64,000 nucleotides of DNA from VXRD01 sp965232265 (GTDB lineage: Bacteria > Latescibacterota > UBA2968), in the NCBI GenBank assembly GCA_965232265.1, contig CBDDPH010000002.1, positions 620,001 through 684,000 of the forward strand, written 5' to 3'. This document shows, piece after piece, positions 50,665-59,093 of the stretch. Positions within the stretch are counted from its first letter, which is position 1. Each line of letters starts with the position of its first letter. The notes beneath the pieces are model-generated. The model ran no database searches. It was not told where the DNA came from and saw only the letters and a program-made list of their open reading frames with translations. A program made the position numbers and the translations under genes.

Positions 50665-50704
50665 GTTCGCAGATGAACTGGCCTGAGAGGCGGCCAGTTG
50701 TACA
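50665..50704. repeat. Hairpin repeat between tig and clpP
   Basis: CGCAGATGAACTGGCC...GGCCAGTTGTAC forms an 8-bp stem and matches the module at 33224-33282. It does not end in a T-run, so it is unlikely to be a terminator. Confidence 0.65.
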
Positions 50705-50744
50705 CCGTTCCGTGCAGTTTTTTCATTTAAAAATGGAGTTTAAT

Positions 50745-51359
50745 GTGGCTCTGGTTCCTACAGTTCTTGAACAAACAGGGCGTGGCGAGCGCGCTTATGA
50801 CATTTTTTCGCGGCTGTTGCGCGATAATATTATTTTTATTGGTACGCCGATCAACGATACGATTGCCAATCTGGTGATTGCCCAGATGTTGTTTTGCACG
50901 TCTGAAACGCCCGAGAAGCCGATTCGGCTGTATATTAATTCTCCCGGCGGCAGTATTACGGCGGGTTTGGCGATTTACGATACGATGCAATACGTGCCCA
51001 ATGATGTTGAAACGCTTTGTGTGGGTCAGGCTTTTTCACTGGGTGCCGTGCTTCTTGCAGGGGGCACGAAGGGGCAGCGCCGCGCATTGCCAAATTCGCG
51101 CATTTTGCTGCATCAACCCATTGGCGGTGCAGGCGGTCAGGCTTCGGATATCGAACGACACGCCGAAGAGATTTTGCAATATCGCGACCGGTTGAACGCC
51201 ATTTTATCCGAATGCACGGGTCAGCCTATTGAGCGCATAGAAAGGGATGCAGACCGCGATTTCTTTATGTCGGCTGATGAGTCAAAGGAATATGGCCTGA
51301 TTGACGAAGTGCTCAGTCCCGAGAGTTCCACCCCCGATATCGACGAAGCTTTGCCATGA
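50745..51359 (+). CDS. clpP: ATP-dependent Clp protease proteolytic subunit
   Basis: A 204-residue ClpP. The catalytic serine is in GQAFSLGAVLLAGG (the usual form is GQAASMGA), the histidine in RILLHQP, the aspartate in ERDADRDFFM. The GTG at 50745 is chosen as start because GGAG lies 6 nt upstream and the product then begins like typical ClpP (-ALVPTVLEQTGRGERAYDI); an ATG at 50733 is the alternative. It is followed 14 nt later by clpX. Confidence 0.94.
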   Translation: MALVPTVLEQTGRGERAYDIFSRLLRDNIIFIGTPINDTIANLVIAQMLFCTSETPEKPIRLYINSPGGSITAGLAIYDTMQYVPNDVETLCVGQAFSLGAVLLAGGTKGQRRALPNSRILLHQPIGGAGGQASDIERHAEEILQYRDRLNAILSECTGQPIERIERDADRDFFMSADESKEYGLIDEVLSPESSTPDIDEALP

Positions 51360-51373
51360 GGAATTAGGGCGTT

Positions 51374-52621
51374 ATGAAACGACGGACATCCAGAGCAGAA
51401 ATTCGCTGTTCTTTTTGTGGCAAGAGTGCCGATCAGGTCGATAAGATCGTCACCGGCCCGAGCGTGAATATTTGCAGCGAGTGTATCAAGCTGTGCAATG
51501 AGGTTTTGCGAGAGGACGATCTCAAAAAGCCCGTGACGCTTCACAAGGGGTTGCCCAAGCCGCAGGAAATTAAGACGCGTCTCGACGATTATGTAATTGG
51601 TCAAGAGCGCGCCAAGCGCGTTCTTTCGGTTGCGGTGTACAATCACTACAAGCGCATTCGGTCCAATCAGTCTGCGGATGATGTCGAACTCGATAAGAGC
51701 AATATTTTGCTGATGGGACCCACGGGTACTGGCAAGACGCTTTTGGCGCAAACGCTGGCGCGTATTTTGCAGGTTCCATTTTCGATTGCCGATGCCACTA
51801 TTTTGACCGAAGCGGGATATGTTGGCGAAGATGTTGAGAATATTCTGGTGCGCCTACTTCAGGCGGCGGATTACGATGTGGCGCAGGCAGAGATGGGTAT
51901 TTTGTATTTGGACGAGGTCGATAAAATTTCTCGAAAGTCGGCCAATCCATCTATTACGCGCGATGTGTCTGGGGAAGGTGTTCAGCAAGCGTTGTTGAAA
52001 ATTCTGGAAGGTACGGTGGCGAGTATTCCGCCCAAGGGAGGGCGCAAGCATCCCGAACAACCCCTGATTCAGCTCAATACAAAGAATATTCTGTTTATTT
52101 GTGGCGGCGCGTTTGATGGTTTGGAAAGCGTTATTAGCACCCGCATCGGCAAGAAGACCATTGGTTTTGGAGCTGATTCGAACGATTTGGATGAGCAAAG
52201 TACCGGTGAGATTTTCCAGCATGCCGAGCCGGAAGATTTGATCAAATACGGTTTGATTCCAGAACTGGTTGGGCGGATGCCCGTGATGTGTGCGTTGAGT
52301 GAGCTGGATGAGGCCGCTCTGTTGCAGATTTTGACGGAGCCGCAAAATGCGATTACGAAGCAATATCAGAAGCTGTTCGAACTCGACGGGGTTGAGCTGA
52401 CTTTTGAAGATGACGCGCTGCGCGAGGTTGTTCGCATTACACAGGAAAAGGGTACAGGCGCGCGCGGGTTGCGGTCGGTTCTCGAGACTGTTATGACGGA
52501 TTTGATGTACGATATACCCTCCAATGAGGACCTGACCGAGATCACAGTGACCCTCGATATGGTTCAAAACCGCAACAAGCCGCGTATGGAAGTTCTCGAA
52601 TCCACACAAAAACGCGCTTAA
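51374..52621 (+). CDS. clpX: Clp protease ATP-binding subunit ClpX
   Basis: A 415-residue AAA+ unfoldase. The N-terminal zinc-binding domain has C12, C15, C34 and C37; Walker A is GPTGTGKT, Walker B ILYLDEVDKI, with the pore loop and sensor-2 motif GARGLRSV. It forms hexamers that feed substrates to ClpP. Length and order are as in other bacteria. Confidence 0.97.
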   Translation: MKRRTSRAEIRCSFCGKSADQVDKIVTGPSVNICSECIKLCNEVLREDDLKKPVTLHKGLPKPQEIKTRLDDYVIGQERAKRVLSVAVYNHYKRIRSNQSADDVELDKSNILLMGPTGTGKTLLAQTLARILQVPFSIADATILTEAGYVGEDVENILVRLLQAADYDVAQAEMGILYLDEVDKISRKSANPSITRDVSGEGVQQALLKILEGTVASIPPKGGRKHPEQPLIQLNTKNILFICGGAFDGLESVISTRIGKKTIGFGADSNDLDEQSTGEIFQHAEPEDLIKYGLIPELVGRMPVMCALSELDEAALLQILTEPQNAITKQYQKLFELDGVELTFEDDALREVVRITQEKGTGARGLRSVLETVMTDLMYDIPSNEDLTEITVTLDMVQNRNKPRMEVLESTQKRA

Positions 52622-52648
52622 AAAGATAGATATTTCCCACAGATGGGG

Positions 52649-52679
52649 AACCGGGGCCAAATTGGACCCCGGTTTTCGT
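52649..52679 (+). terminator. Hairpin with short T-run between clpX and engB
   Basis: An AACCGGGGCC..GGACCCCGGTTTT stem lies 28 nt after the clpX stop. The T-run is short (4), so it may only reduce read-through. Confidence 0.6.
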
Positions 52680-52697
52680 TTGTGTGAAAGGGCAGTC

Positions 52698-53285
52698 ATG
52701 AAATTCCATTCTGTCGAATTTGTTACGAGTGTTGGCTTTTTGAGGCAGTTGCCTCGCGATGGGATGGCTGAGATTGCATTTGCAGGGCGTTCCAATGTGG
52801 GCAAGTCGTCGTTGCTCAATCGGCTGTTCAATCGCAAAAATCTGGCGAAGACCAGCAGTACGCCCGGCAAGACGCGGACGCTGAATTTTTACTGTGTAAA
52901 TCAGGCGTATTATTTTGTCGATTTGCCCGGTTATGGCTATGCAAAGCGCAGTTGGGAAGAGCGTCAGGCGTGGGGGCAGCTGATTGAGGGGTATGTGCAG
53001 GATCGGCCTTCAATCAGGGGTTTTGTTCTGTTGATCGATGCGAGGCACGATCCGAGCCGAGATGATTTGCAGATGATTGATTGGCTGGTACACGGCAATA
53101 AGCCGTTTGTGGTGGTTGCTACGAAGGGGGATAAGTTGTCGGGGCATAAGCTCAAAAGGCGACTGGATCAAACGCGACGCATGCTCGCTTTGCACGGTGA
53201 TTTTGACCTTGTGCCGTTTTCCGCGACGACGGGTCGCGGCAAGGACGCGGTTTGGCGATGGATTGGCGAGGTGCTGAATGTTTGA
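52698..53285 (+). CDS. engB: Ribosome biogenesis GTP-binding protein EngB/YsxC
   Basis: A 195-residue TRAFAC GTPase with G1 GRSNVGKSS, G2/G3 around KTSSTPGKT and DLPGYGYA, and G4 TKGDK; the SAT motif near the end is G5. It helps large-subunit assembly. The start at 52698 has AAAGGG 5 nt upstream; the frame is open further upstream. It overlaps the next gene by 8 nt. Confidence 0.96.
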   Translation: MKFHSVEFVTSVGFLRQLPRDGMAEIAFAGRSNVGKSSLLNRLFNRKNLAKTSSTPGKTRTLNFYCVNQAYYFVDLPGYGYAKRSWEERQAWGQLIEGYVQDRPSIRGFVLLIDARHDPSRDDLQMIDWLVHGNKPFVVVATKGDKLSGHKLKRRLDQTRRMLALHGDFDLVPFSATTGRGKDAVWRWIGEVLNV

Positions 53286-54378
53286 CTATCGGGTAAAGAA
53301 TGCCGAGGAGATTCCCACGCCTGCGCTGCTGGTTTACAAGGCGGCGGTGGCGCATAATATTCGTGCGATTGGGGATATGATGGGTGGGTATGCGCGGTTG
53401 CGTCCGCATATTAAGACGCATAAGATGTCGCAGATTGCGCGTATGGAGATGGATGAGGGGATTGATAAGTTTAAGTGTGCAACGCCCAAAGAGGCGGCGA
53501 TGCTCGCTGCGATTGGTGCGACCGATGTGTTGATTTCTTATCATATCGTGGGGGCAAATATCGGGCGCGTGGTGGATTTGAAGCGGCTTTATCCCGATGT
53601 TGATTTGAAGGTGATCGCTGATGATGGGGATGCGATTCAGGCGTTGTCCGATGCCTGTACATCGGCGGATGTACGTATAGGTGTTATGGTGGATGTCAAT
53701 ACGGGTATGGATCGCACGGGGGCATTGCCCGGCGCGCCTTCGCTGGCACTGGCGCAGCAGATTGCACAAGCGTCGGGTTTGCATTTTGCGGGTTTGCACG
53801 TGTATGATGGGCATGTGGGTGATTTCGATGGGGATATGCGTCAGAAGACGGCGATTGAGTCGATTGAGCGGGCTGTTGAGACCCGGTTTCTGATAGAACG
53901 GTCTGGTATTGAGGTCGAGAAATTGGTGGCTTCGGGGTCGCCGGGTTTTGAGCATACGCAACGGGTGGATGGGGTGGATGAGGTTTCGCCGGGTACGTGG
54001 ATTTTTTGGGATATGGGGTATGGTGATAAGCTGGAGAGTCCCTTTGAATGGGCAGCACTAATTTTGTCCAGTGTGATCAGTACGACCCGCGCAGATCTCG
54101 TTACATTGGATGCGGGGAGCAAGTCGGTTGCGCCCGATACGCCTGTGCCCCATTTTCGAGCGTTGGGGTTGCCAGATGATATTGCGTTTGTGCGGCGCAA
54201 TGAGGAACACCAGTTGTTGCAACTGCCGGAGGGCACACCGAAACCGCGTGTGGGCGATCAATTTTATCTGGTGCCGCGCCATGTGTGTACGACCGTGAAT
54301 TTGTGGGATGAGGTGTGTGTGATTGATGAAGACGGGATGTTTGTAGAGACATGGGCCGTGGATGCGAGAGGGCATTGA
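53278..54378 (+). CDS. DSD1-like PLP enzyme (D-threonine aldolase / D-serine dehydratase family)
   Basis: A 366-residue alanine-racemase-fold enzyme. The PLP lysine is K46 in RPHIKTHK, and the C-terminal zinc ligands are H335 and C337 (PRHVCTTVNLWDE), as in eukaryotic-type D-serine dehydratase and D-threonine aldolase. It therefore breaks down a D-amino acid, D-threonine or a 3-hydroxy-D-amino acid being likeliest. It overlaps engB by 8 nt, and its stop is directly followed by serA, a link to serine/threonine metabolism. Confidence 0.9.
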   Translation: MFDYRVKNAEEIPTPALLVYKAAVAHNIRAIGDMMGGYARLRPHIKTHKMSQIARMEMDEGIDKFKCATPKEAAMLAAIGATDVLISYHIVGANIGRVVDLKRLYPDVDLKVIADDGDAIQALSDACTSADVRIGVMVDVNTGMDRTGALPGAPSLALAQQIAQASGLHFAGLHVYDGHVGDFDGDMRQKTAIESIERAVETRFLIERSGIEVEKLVASGSPGFEHTQRVDGVDEVSPGTWIFWDMGYGDKLESPFEWAALILSSVISTTRADLVTLDAGSKSVAPDTPVPHFRALGLPDDIAFVRRNEEHQLLQLPEGTPKPRVGDQFYLVPRHVCTTVNLWDEVCVIDEDGMFVETWAVDARGH

Positions 54379-55965
54379 GTGAAAATGGAAAAGGTTCTGA
54401 TCGCCGATTCACTGGCCGATGGTTGGCAGAATGTTTTTGTTTCTTCAGATATAGAAGTCGATGTGCATACGGGTCTGTCTGAAGATGAGTTGTGTGAGAT
54501 TATCGGCGATTATGCCGGGTTGATTGTGCGTAGTGCAACGCGGGTTACGCGACGGGTGGTTGAGGCGGGTGTGAATCTTCGCGCGATTGGTCGGGCGGGT
54601 GCTGGTGTGGATAATATCGATGTGGATGCCGCGACTGAGCGGGGGATTGTGGTGATGAATGCACCGGGCGGCAATACGATTTCTGCCGCTGAATACGCGA
54701 TGGCGATGATGATGGCGCTGTCTCGCAATATCCCCCAGGCGACCGCTTCGCTTAAAGCTGGTGAATGGGCGCGCGGCAAATATACGGGTGTTGAATTATA
54801 CGGCAAAACACTGGGTATTATTGGCGTGGGGCGCGTTGGTCAGCAGGTGGCGAGGCGCGCGCATGCCTTTGGTATGACGTTGTTGGGTGCCGATCCTTTT
54901 TTGTCGGATGATCTGGCGCGGCAGTTGCATATACAACAGGCGTCTTACGATGAGATTTTTGCCAGGTCGGATTATATTACATTGCATGCGGCGTTTACGG
55001 ATCAGACGCATCATCTCATTTCTGAATCGGCGCTTGCAAGGTGCAAAGATGGGGTGCGTATTATTAACTGCGCCCGGGGCGAGCTTGTGGATGAGGAGGC
55101 ACTTTATAGGGCGATTGAAGCGGGGAAGGTTGCAGGGGCTGCGTTGGATGTGTTTGGGGAAGAGCCGCCTGCGGTTGATCATCCGCTGATTAAGAGACCC
55201 GAAGTGGTTTCTACGCCGCATCTGGGGGCTTCGACATTTGAGGCGCAGGAAAATGTGGCGCGGCAAATTGCCATGGATTTGCGCGATGCTCTGCAGGGCA
55301 AGCCCGTTCAAAGTGGTATCAATTTGCCGCCGATTGATCCGGAATATCTCGATGCGATCAGTCCCTATTTGTCGCTGGCAGAAAAGGTGGGGTCGCTGCA
55401 CGCGCAACTTATGGGCGGGCATTTGCACCGGGTGGTTAATCGCTATCAGGGTGTGATTCAGGAATACGCTACGGCGCCGCTTACGGCTGCGGTTTTGAAA
55501 GGTCTTTTTGAATATCAGGCTGAGGAGCCGGTGACGCTGGTCAACGCGCCTTTGTGGGCTAAGGCGCGCAGCATTCGGGTCGAAGAGTCCAAGAGCAGTC
55601 ACGCGGATTATAGCAATTTGATTGCGGTAGATGTCGAGACTTCGGAAGAGACGACATCTATTTCGGCGACGGTTTTTGGGCGCCGGGATTTGCGGTTGGT
55701 TCGCATAGATGATATCGAGGTGAAGGCAAAGCTCGAGGGAGATATGATTGTTTTGGGCAATCGTGATGTGCCCGGTGTGGTGGGGCATATGGGCAATTTG
55801 TTTGCGGTAAATGGGATCAATATTTCCGATATGGCGCTGGGGCGCAGGAGCCAGGGCGGCGAGGCGATTATGGTTTTTAATATCGATACGCCAGTGCAAG
55901 ATGAGGTGCTGGCCGATATTGTGTCTCAGGAGTTTGTGAACTGGGTTAAACAGGTGAAGCTATAA
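54379..55965 (+). CDS. serA: D-3-phosphoglycerate dehydrogenase
   Basis: A 528-residue enzyme of serine synthesis. It has a nucleotide-binding domain (GIIGVGRVGQQVARRA), catalytic residues in NCARGELVDE (R), FGEEPP (E) and TPHLGAST (H), an intervening ASB domain and a C-terminal ACT domain (VPGVVGHMGNLFAVNGINISDM) that normally senses serine. This long type I form is typical of many bacteria. The GTG at 54379 follows AGAGGG by about 7 nt; an ATG at 54385 is the alternative. Confidence 0.95.
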   Translation: MKMEKVLIADSLADGWQNVFVSSDIEVDVHTGLSEDELCEIIGDYAGLIVRSATRVTRRVVEAGVNLRAIGRAGAGVDNIDVDAATERGIVVMNAPGGNTISAAEYAMAMMMALSRNIPQATASLKAGEWARGKYTGVELYGKTLGIIGVGRVGQQVARRAHAFGMTLLGADPFLSDDLARQLHIQQASYDEIFARSDYITLHAAFTDQTHHLISESALARCKDGVRIINCARGELVDEEALYRAIEAGKVAGAALDVFGEEPPAVDHPLIKRPEVVSTPHLGASTFEAQENVARQIAMDLRDALQGKPVQSGINLPPIDPEYLDAISPYLSLAEKVGSLHAQLMGGHLHRVVNRYQGVIQEYATAPLTAAVLKGLFEYQAEEPVTLVNAPLWAKARSIRVEESKSSHADYSNLIAVDVETSEETTSISATVFGRRDLRLVRIDDIEVKAKLEGDMIVLGNRDVPGVVGHMGNLFAVNGINISDMALGRRSQGGEAIMVFNIDTPVQDEVLADIVSQEFVNWVKQVKL

Positions 55966-56046
55966 GAAGTGTGAAGGATGAAGGCACGTCATCGCGGCAT
56001 GCTTAAAGCATGTCCCGTAGGTTGTAATACGGGGCCGCGATCCAGG
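55966..56046. repeat. GTGAAG segment plus nested GCCGCGAT palindrome
   Basis: GAAGTGTGAAGGATGAAGG is followed by GTCATCGCGGCATGCTTAA..., an inner CATGTCCCGTAGGTTGTAATACGGG hairpin and GCCGCGATCCAG. It is the same family as at 38398 and 41612 with a longer loop. Confidence 0.78.
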
Positions 56047-56091
56047 AAGTTTTTGCTGACCGCTGATAGTTTACGTAAAAAAGGATAAAAA

Positions 56092-57369
56092 ATGTCTGTT
56101 TCAGCAATTGTAGGCGCGAATTGGGGTGATGAGGGCAAGGGCAAGATGACGGATGTTCTGGCGCGGGATTCCGATTTTGTGATTCGCTTTCAGGGGGGCA
56201 ATAATGCCGGGCATACGATTATTAATGAGTATGGGAAATTTGCCCTTCACCTTTTGCCTTCGGGCGTGTTTTATCCGCATACGACGAATATTCTCGGTAC
56301 GGGGATCGCGTTGAATATTCCGGCTTTTATAGAGGAGGTGGACGATCTGATTGCCCGCGGCGTGCCGAAGCCAAATCTGTGTATATCCGAGCGCGCGCAG
56401 GTGTTGCTTCCCTATCATCTGCTTATGGATGTGTACGAGGAGGAGCGGTTGGGGGATCGAAAGTACGGTTCGACCAAGTCGGGTATTGCGCCGTTTTATT
56501 CGGATAAGTATTTGAAGGTGGGGGTTCAGGTTGCCGATTTGTACGATGAACGCCGCTTGCGCGATCGCGTCGCACGCGCGCTGGAGGTGAAGAATGTGCT
56601 TTTCGAGCATTTGTATCACAAGCCGCTGATGTCTCTGGAGGAGGTTGTGCCAGATTTGATGGCGGCGGGAGAGCAGATCGAGTCTTATGTTTGCGATACG
56701 TCGTTGCTGCTTCACAATGCGCTGAAGGAGAATAAGAAGATTCTCGTGGAGGGGCAGTTGGGTGCTCTGCGCGATCCGGATCACGGTATTTATCCCTATC
56801 CCACGTCTTCTTCTACTTTGGCGGGGTTTGCGTCGATTGGGGCGGGTATTCCGCCTCATTCGATTACGCAGGTTGTCGCTGTTGCGAAGGCGTATTCTTC
56901 TTGCGTGGGGGCAGGTCCTTTTATTTCTGAGATTTTTGGCGAGGAGGCGGAGGAGCTTCGCGAGCGGGGCGGCGATGCAGGGGAGTACGGTGCGACGACG
57001 GGACGACCCCGCAGGATGGGCTGGTTCGATGCGGTTGCTACGCGCTATGGGTGTCGCATGCAAGGAGCGACAGCGGTTGCGTTGTCGCTGCTCGATGTGC
57101 TGGGTTATCTGGATGAGATTCCGGTTTGTACAGCATACCAGATCGATGGGGAGAAGACAGATATTTTTCCAGTTCCATCTCTGCTCGACCGGGCGACGCC
57201 TGTGCTGGAAAAGTTGCCGGGTTGGAGAACAGATATTTCTTCGGTGCGCGAGTTTTCGGATTTGCCGACGAATGCACAGCGTTATGTGAAGCATATCGAA
57301 GAATGGCTCGAGGTTCCGGTGAAGTGGATTTCCGTGGGGCCAAGACGGGAGGATATTATTGAGATGTGA
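56092..57369 (+). CDS. purA: Adenylosuccinate synthetase
   Basis: A 425-residue GTP-dependent enzyme that makes adenylosuccinate from IMP and aspartate. Motifs: GDEGKGK P-loop (12-18), GGNNAGHT, GTGIALN, SERAQVLLPYH, GSTKSGIAP, GATTGRPRRMGW and VGPRRED. It is the usual length. Read as a single gene unit closed by the terminator at 57393. Confidence 0.97.
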   Translation: MSVSAIVGANWGDEGKGKMTDVLARDSDFVIRFQGGNNAGHTIINEYGKFALHLLPSGVFYPHTTNILGTGIALNIPAFIEEVDDLIARGVPKPNLCISERAQVLLPYHLLMDVYEEERLGDRKYGSTKSGIAPFYSDKYLKVGVQVADLYDERRLRDRVARALEVKNVLFEHLYHKPLMSLEEVVPDLMAAGEQIESYVCDTSLLLHNALKENKKILVEGQLGALRDPDHGIYPYPTSSSTLAGFASIGAGIPPHSITQVVAVAKAYSSCVGAGPFISEIFGEEAEELRERGGDAGEYGATTGRPRRMGWFDAVATRYGCRMQGATAVALSLLDVLGYLDEIPVCTAYQIDGEKTDIFPVPSLLDRATPVLEKLPGWRTDISSVREFSDLPTNAQRYVKHIEEWLEVPVKWISVGPRREDIIEM

Positions 57370-57392
57370 TGGTGCGTGTGGATTCTTATTTG

Positions 57393-57425
57393 AGAAGCCC
57401 GTTCTTTTGGACGGGCTTTTCTTGT
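57393..57425 (+). terminator. Intrinsic terminator of purA
   Basis: A GAAGCCCGTTC/GGACGGGCTT stem followed by TTTTCTTGTT, 24 nt after the purA stop. Confidence 0.88.
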
Positions 57426-57522
57426 TCAGTGGGACGGTGTTTTGAGGAAACCACGAGCGTTTCGATTTTGTCAAAGAATAGGCAGAATATCACATCAACT
57501 ATAGCTCATGGAGATAAAAACG

Positions 57523-58209
57523 ATGTCATCCCTTCCCGTTGGCGATTTTGTGCCGTCTGTGTCCGAAGTGCGTATCCCGCGACGTATGGATTATGAAGGT
57601 GAGTATATTGCGCTGTCGCCGCTGGATTCGGAAAAGGATGCGCCCGGGTTGTTCGCATGTTCGCACGGGACGGAATTTGTGGAGCAGTTGTGGACGTATA
57701 TGGCGTATGGGCCTTTTGAAGATGTGTCGGATATGCAGGCGTGGCTTGAGGGGATTGAGCGTTCGGAGGATCCGCTCTTTTTGAGTGTTCGGGATAAACA
57801 ATCTGATCGGCCTGTTGGGATGGTGAGTTTTTTGAATATTGCGCCCGATGCGCGGCGGTTGGAGCTTGGGAATATCTGGTATGGTCCGGAGGCACAAAAT
57901 ACGTGTGCGAATACCGAGGCGGCGTATCTCATGCTTTGCGAGGCGTTTGATTATATGCGTTATCGCCGCGTGGAGTGGAAGTGCGATGCGCTGAATAAAC
58001 GCTCGCGGTCTGCTGCGCTCCGCCTGGGGTTCACTTATGAAGGGCTTTTTCGCCAGCACATGATCGTTAAAGGCCGCAACCGGGATACGACGTGGTTTTC
58101 CATGCTGGATACAGAATGGTCCCGGATTAAAAGAAATATGGAGCAATGGCTGTATCACAATCCGGATAAATCATGGTCGCTGAGGGAAAAGAATCAGGGG
58201 TTGGGTTGA
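57523..58209 (+). CDS. RimJ/RimL-type GNAT acetyltransferase
   Basis: A 228-residue protein. It resembles the RimJ/RimL group (GNIWYGPEAQNTCANTEAAYLMLCEAFDYMRYRRVEWKCDALNKRSRSAALRLGFTYEGLFR spans the acetyl-CoA site and the N-terminal-acylation-type ARKLGF-EG motif). Substrate unknown. The start at 57523 has GGAG 9 nt upstream. Confidence 0.88.
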   Translation: MSSLPVGDFVPSVSEVRIPRRMDYEGEYIALSPLDSEKDAPGLFACSHGTEFVEQLWTYMAYGPFEDVSDMQAWLEGIERSEDPLFLSVRDKQSDRPVGMVSFLNIAPDARRLELGNIWYGPEAQNTCANTEAAYLMLCEAFDYMRYRRVEWKCDALNKRSRSAALRLGFTYEGLFRQHMIVKGRNRDTTWFSMLDTEWSRIKRNMEQWLYHNPDKSWSLREKNQGLG

Positions 58210-58249
58210 CGTAATGGAACGCGCCTGTGACACAAAACAGACGATTTTC

Positions 58250-58480
58250 GCCTGGGGTTTGGTTTTGAGTAGAGATTGATAGGACACGTCGCGTTTATTG
58301 ATCAGGAGTTTCAACTGATCCAGCGTCGTTTCTGGTAAACGAAGTTGAGAGTTTCAGCTTGGGCAATGTGACGCGTTTGCCCTTCGTCCAATCTACATAC
58401 TCAGTCGAATCGTGAGTATCCCAGAATGCACGTTCTTCTTCTTCGTTCTTGAACTTCGGTATCTGTTTCTTCCTGGGCAT
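58250..58480 (-). pseudogene. CopG/BrnA-type antitoxin gene with a frameshift
   Basis: The first 47 codons match CopG-type antitoxins (IPKFKNEEEERAFWDTHDSTEYVDW, LPKLKLSTS). After 58341 the conserved ribbon-helix-helix part continues in the +1 frame (RLPETTLDQLKLLINKRDVSYQSLLK). The current frame instead stops at 58295 and gives a 61-residue protein without its DNA-binding helix pair. The region after the +1 part runs on without a normal end, so decay is more likely than a single reading error. No partner toxin gene is present. Confidence 0.72.
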
Positions 58481-58546
58481 TGCTATAAACCTTCCTCTCT
58501 CGCCGACTCATAGGGCGTGCAGAAATTACAAGGGACAACATGAGTT

Positions 58547-59092
58547 TTAAGAGGTCTGATTCTGAACTTGCGTGACAGTTTCATCAACCGTCTGAATCGC
58601 CTCTATGGCGGCTTCGCGAGATATATGTGGCTTTAAGTCCGTTAGCCGTGTGGCTCTTTCGTCAACCGAGACTCTCTTATTTTTGCACTTGCTAATGTAG
58701 AATGCCGTTCCTATACGTTCGAGATCGACAACATCCTTGTCGCCAAGCCATTGAGTTACGAACTCAATTTTTGTCTCATACTTCTTCAAGGTTTTGGGGT
58801 AGAGACTTTGGACATATTGGCTCCGCTCCGTAGGTAAAAGTCGAGGACCGTAGTGCAATTGCGTTTCAAGTTTCACTAATCCGTCCGCACGCAGAGAAGT
58901 AATCTCATCTCTCAAGTCGAACGAAAACGGTCCATGCTTATACAGGATGAAGTCAAAATTCATTGGAATTCCAGTGAGTTCCTGTGCAAAAAACACTACT
59001 TTTTGGACGTGCGTTTCGCCACACCAGCTTCCGTTTTTGCGAAGTTCCTCCATCAATCGCGTCAATAGTGCGGCTGTTCTCATTCTATCCAT
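58547..59092 (-). CDS. YwgA-like / Panacea (DUF4065)-type protein
   Basis: A 181-residue protein. Its N-terminal domain has W-GETHVQKVVFFAQ-LTG...FILYKHGPFSFDLRDEI--L-ADGLV, the pattern of YwgA- and SocA/Panacea-type domains, which neutralise or guide partner proteins. GGAGG lies 6 nt before the ATG at 59092, just 1 nt after the stop of the HD gene. In Bacillus subtilis ywfO and ywgA are also neighbours (from memory), so the pair looks conserved across phyla. Confidence 0.75.
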   Translation of the reverse strand: MDRMRTAALLTRLMEELRKNGSWCGETHVQKVVFFAQELTGIPMNFDFILYKHGPFSFDLRDEITSLRADGLVKLETQLHYGPRLLPTERSQYVQSLYPKTLKKYETKIEFVTQWLGDKDVVDLERIGTAFYISKCKNKRVSVDERATRLTDLKPHISREAAIEAIQTVDETVTQVQNQTS

Positions 59093-59093
59093 T

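Noticed and set aside
54379..54385. ATG at 54385 as the serA start
   Set aside because: The GTG at 54379 has the better ribosome-site distance; the difference is two residues and cannot be settled here.
49311..57474. Long antisense frames opposite tig, clpP, clpX, serA and purA
   Set aside because: They follow the codon pattern of the real genes, have odd Arg/Ile/His-rich composition and lack ribosome sites.
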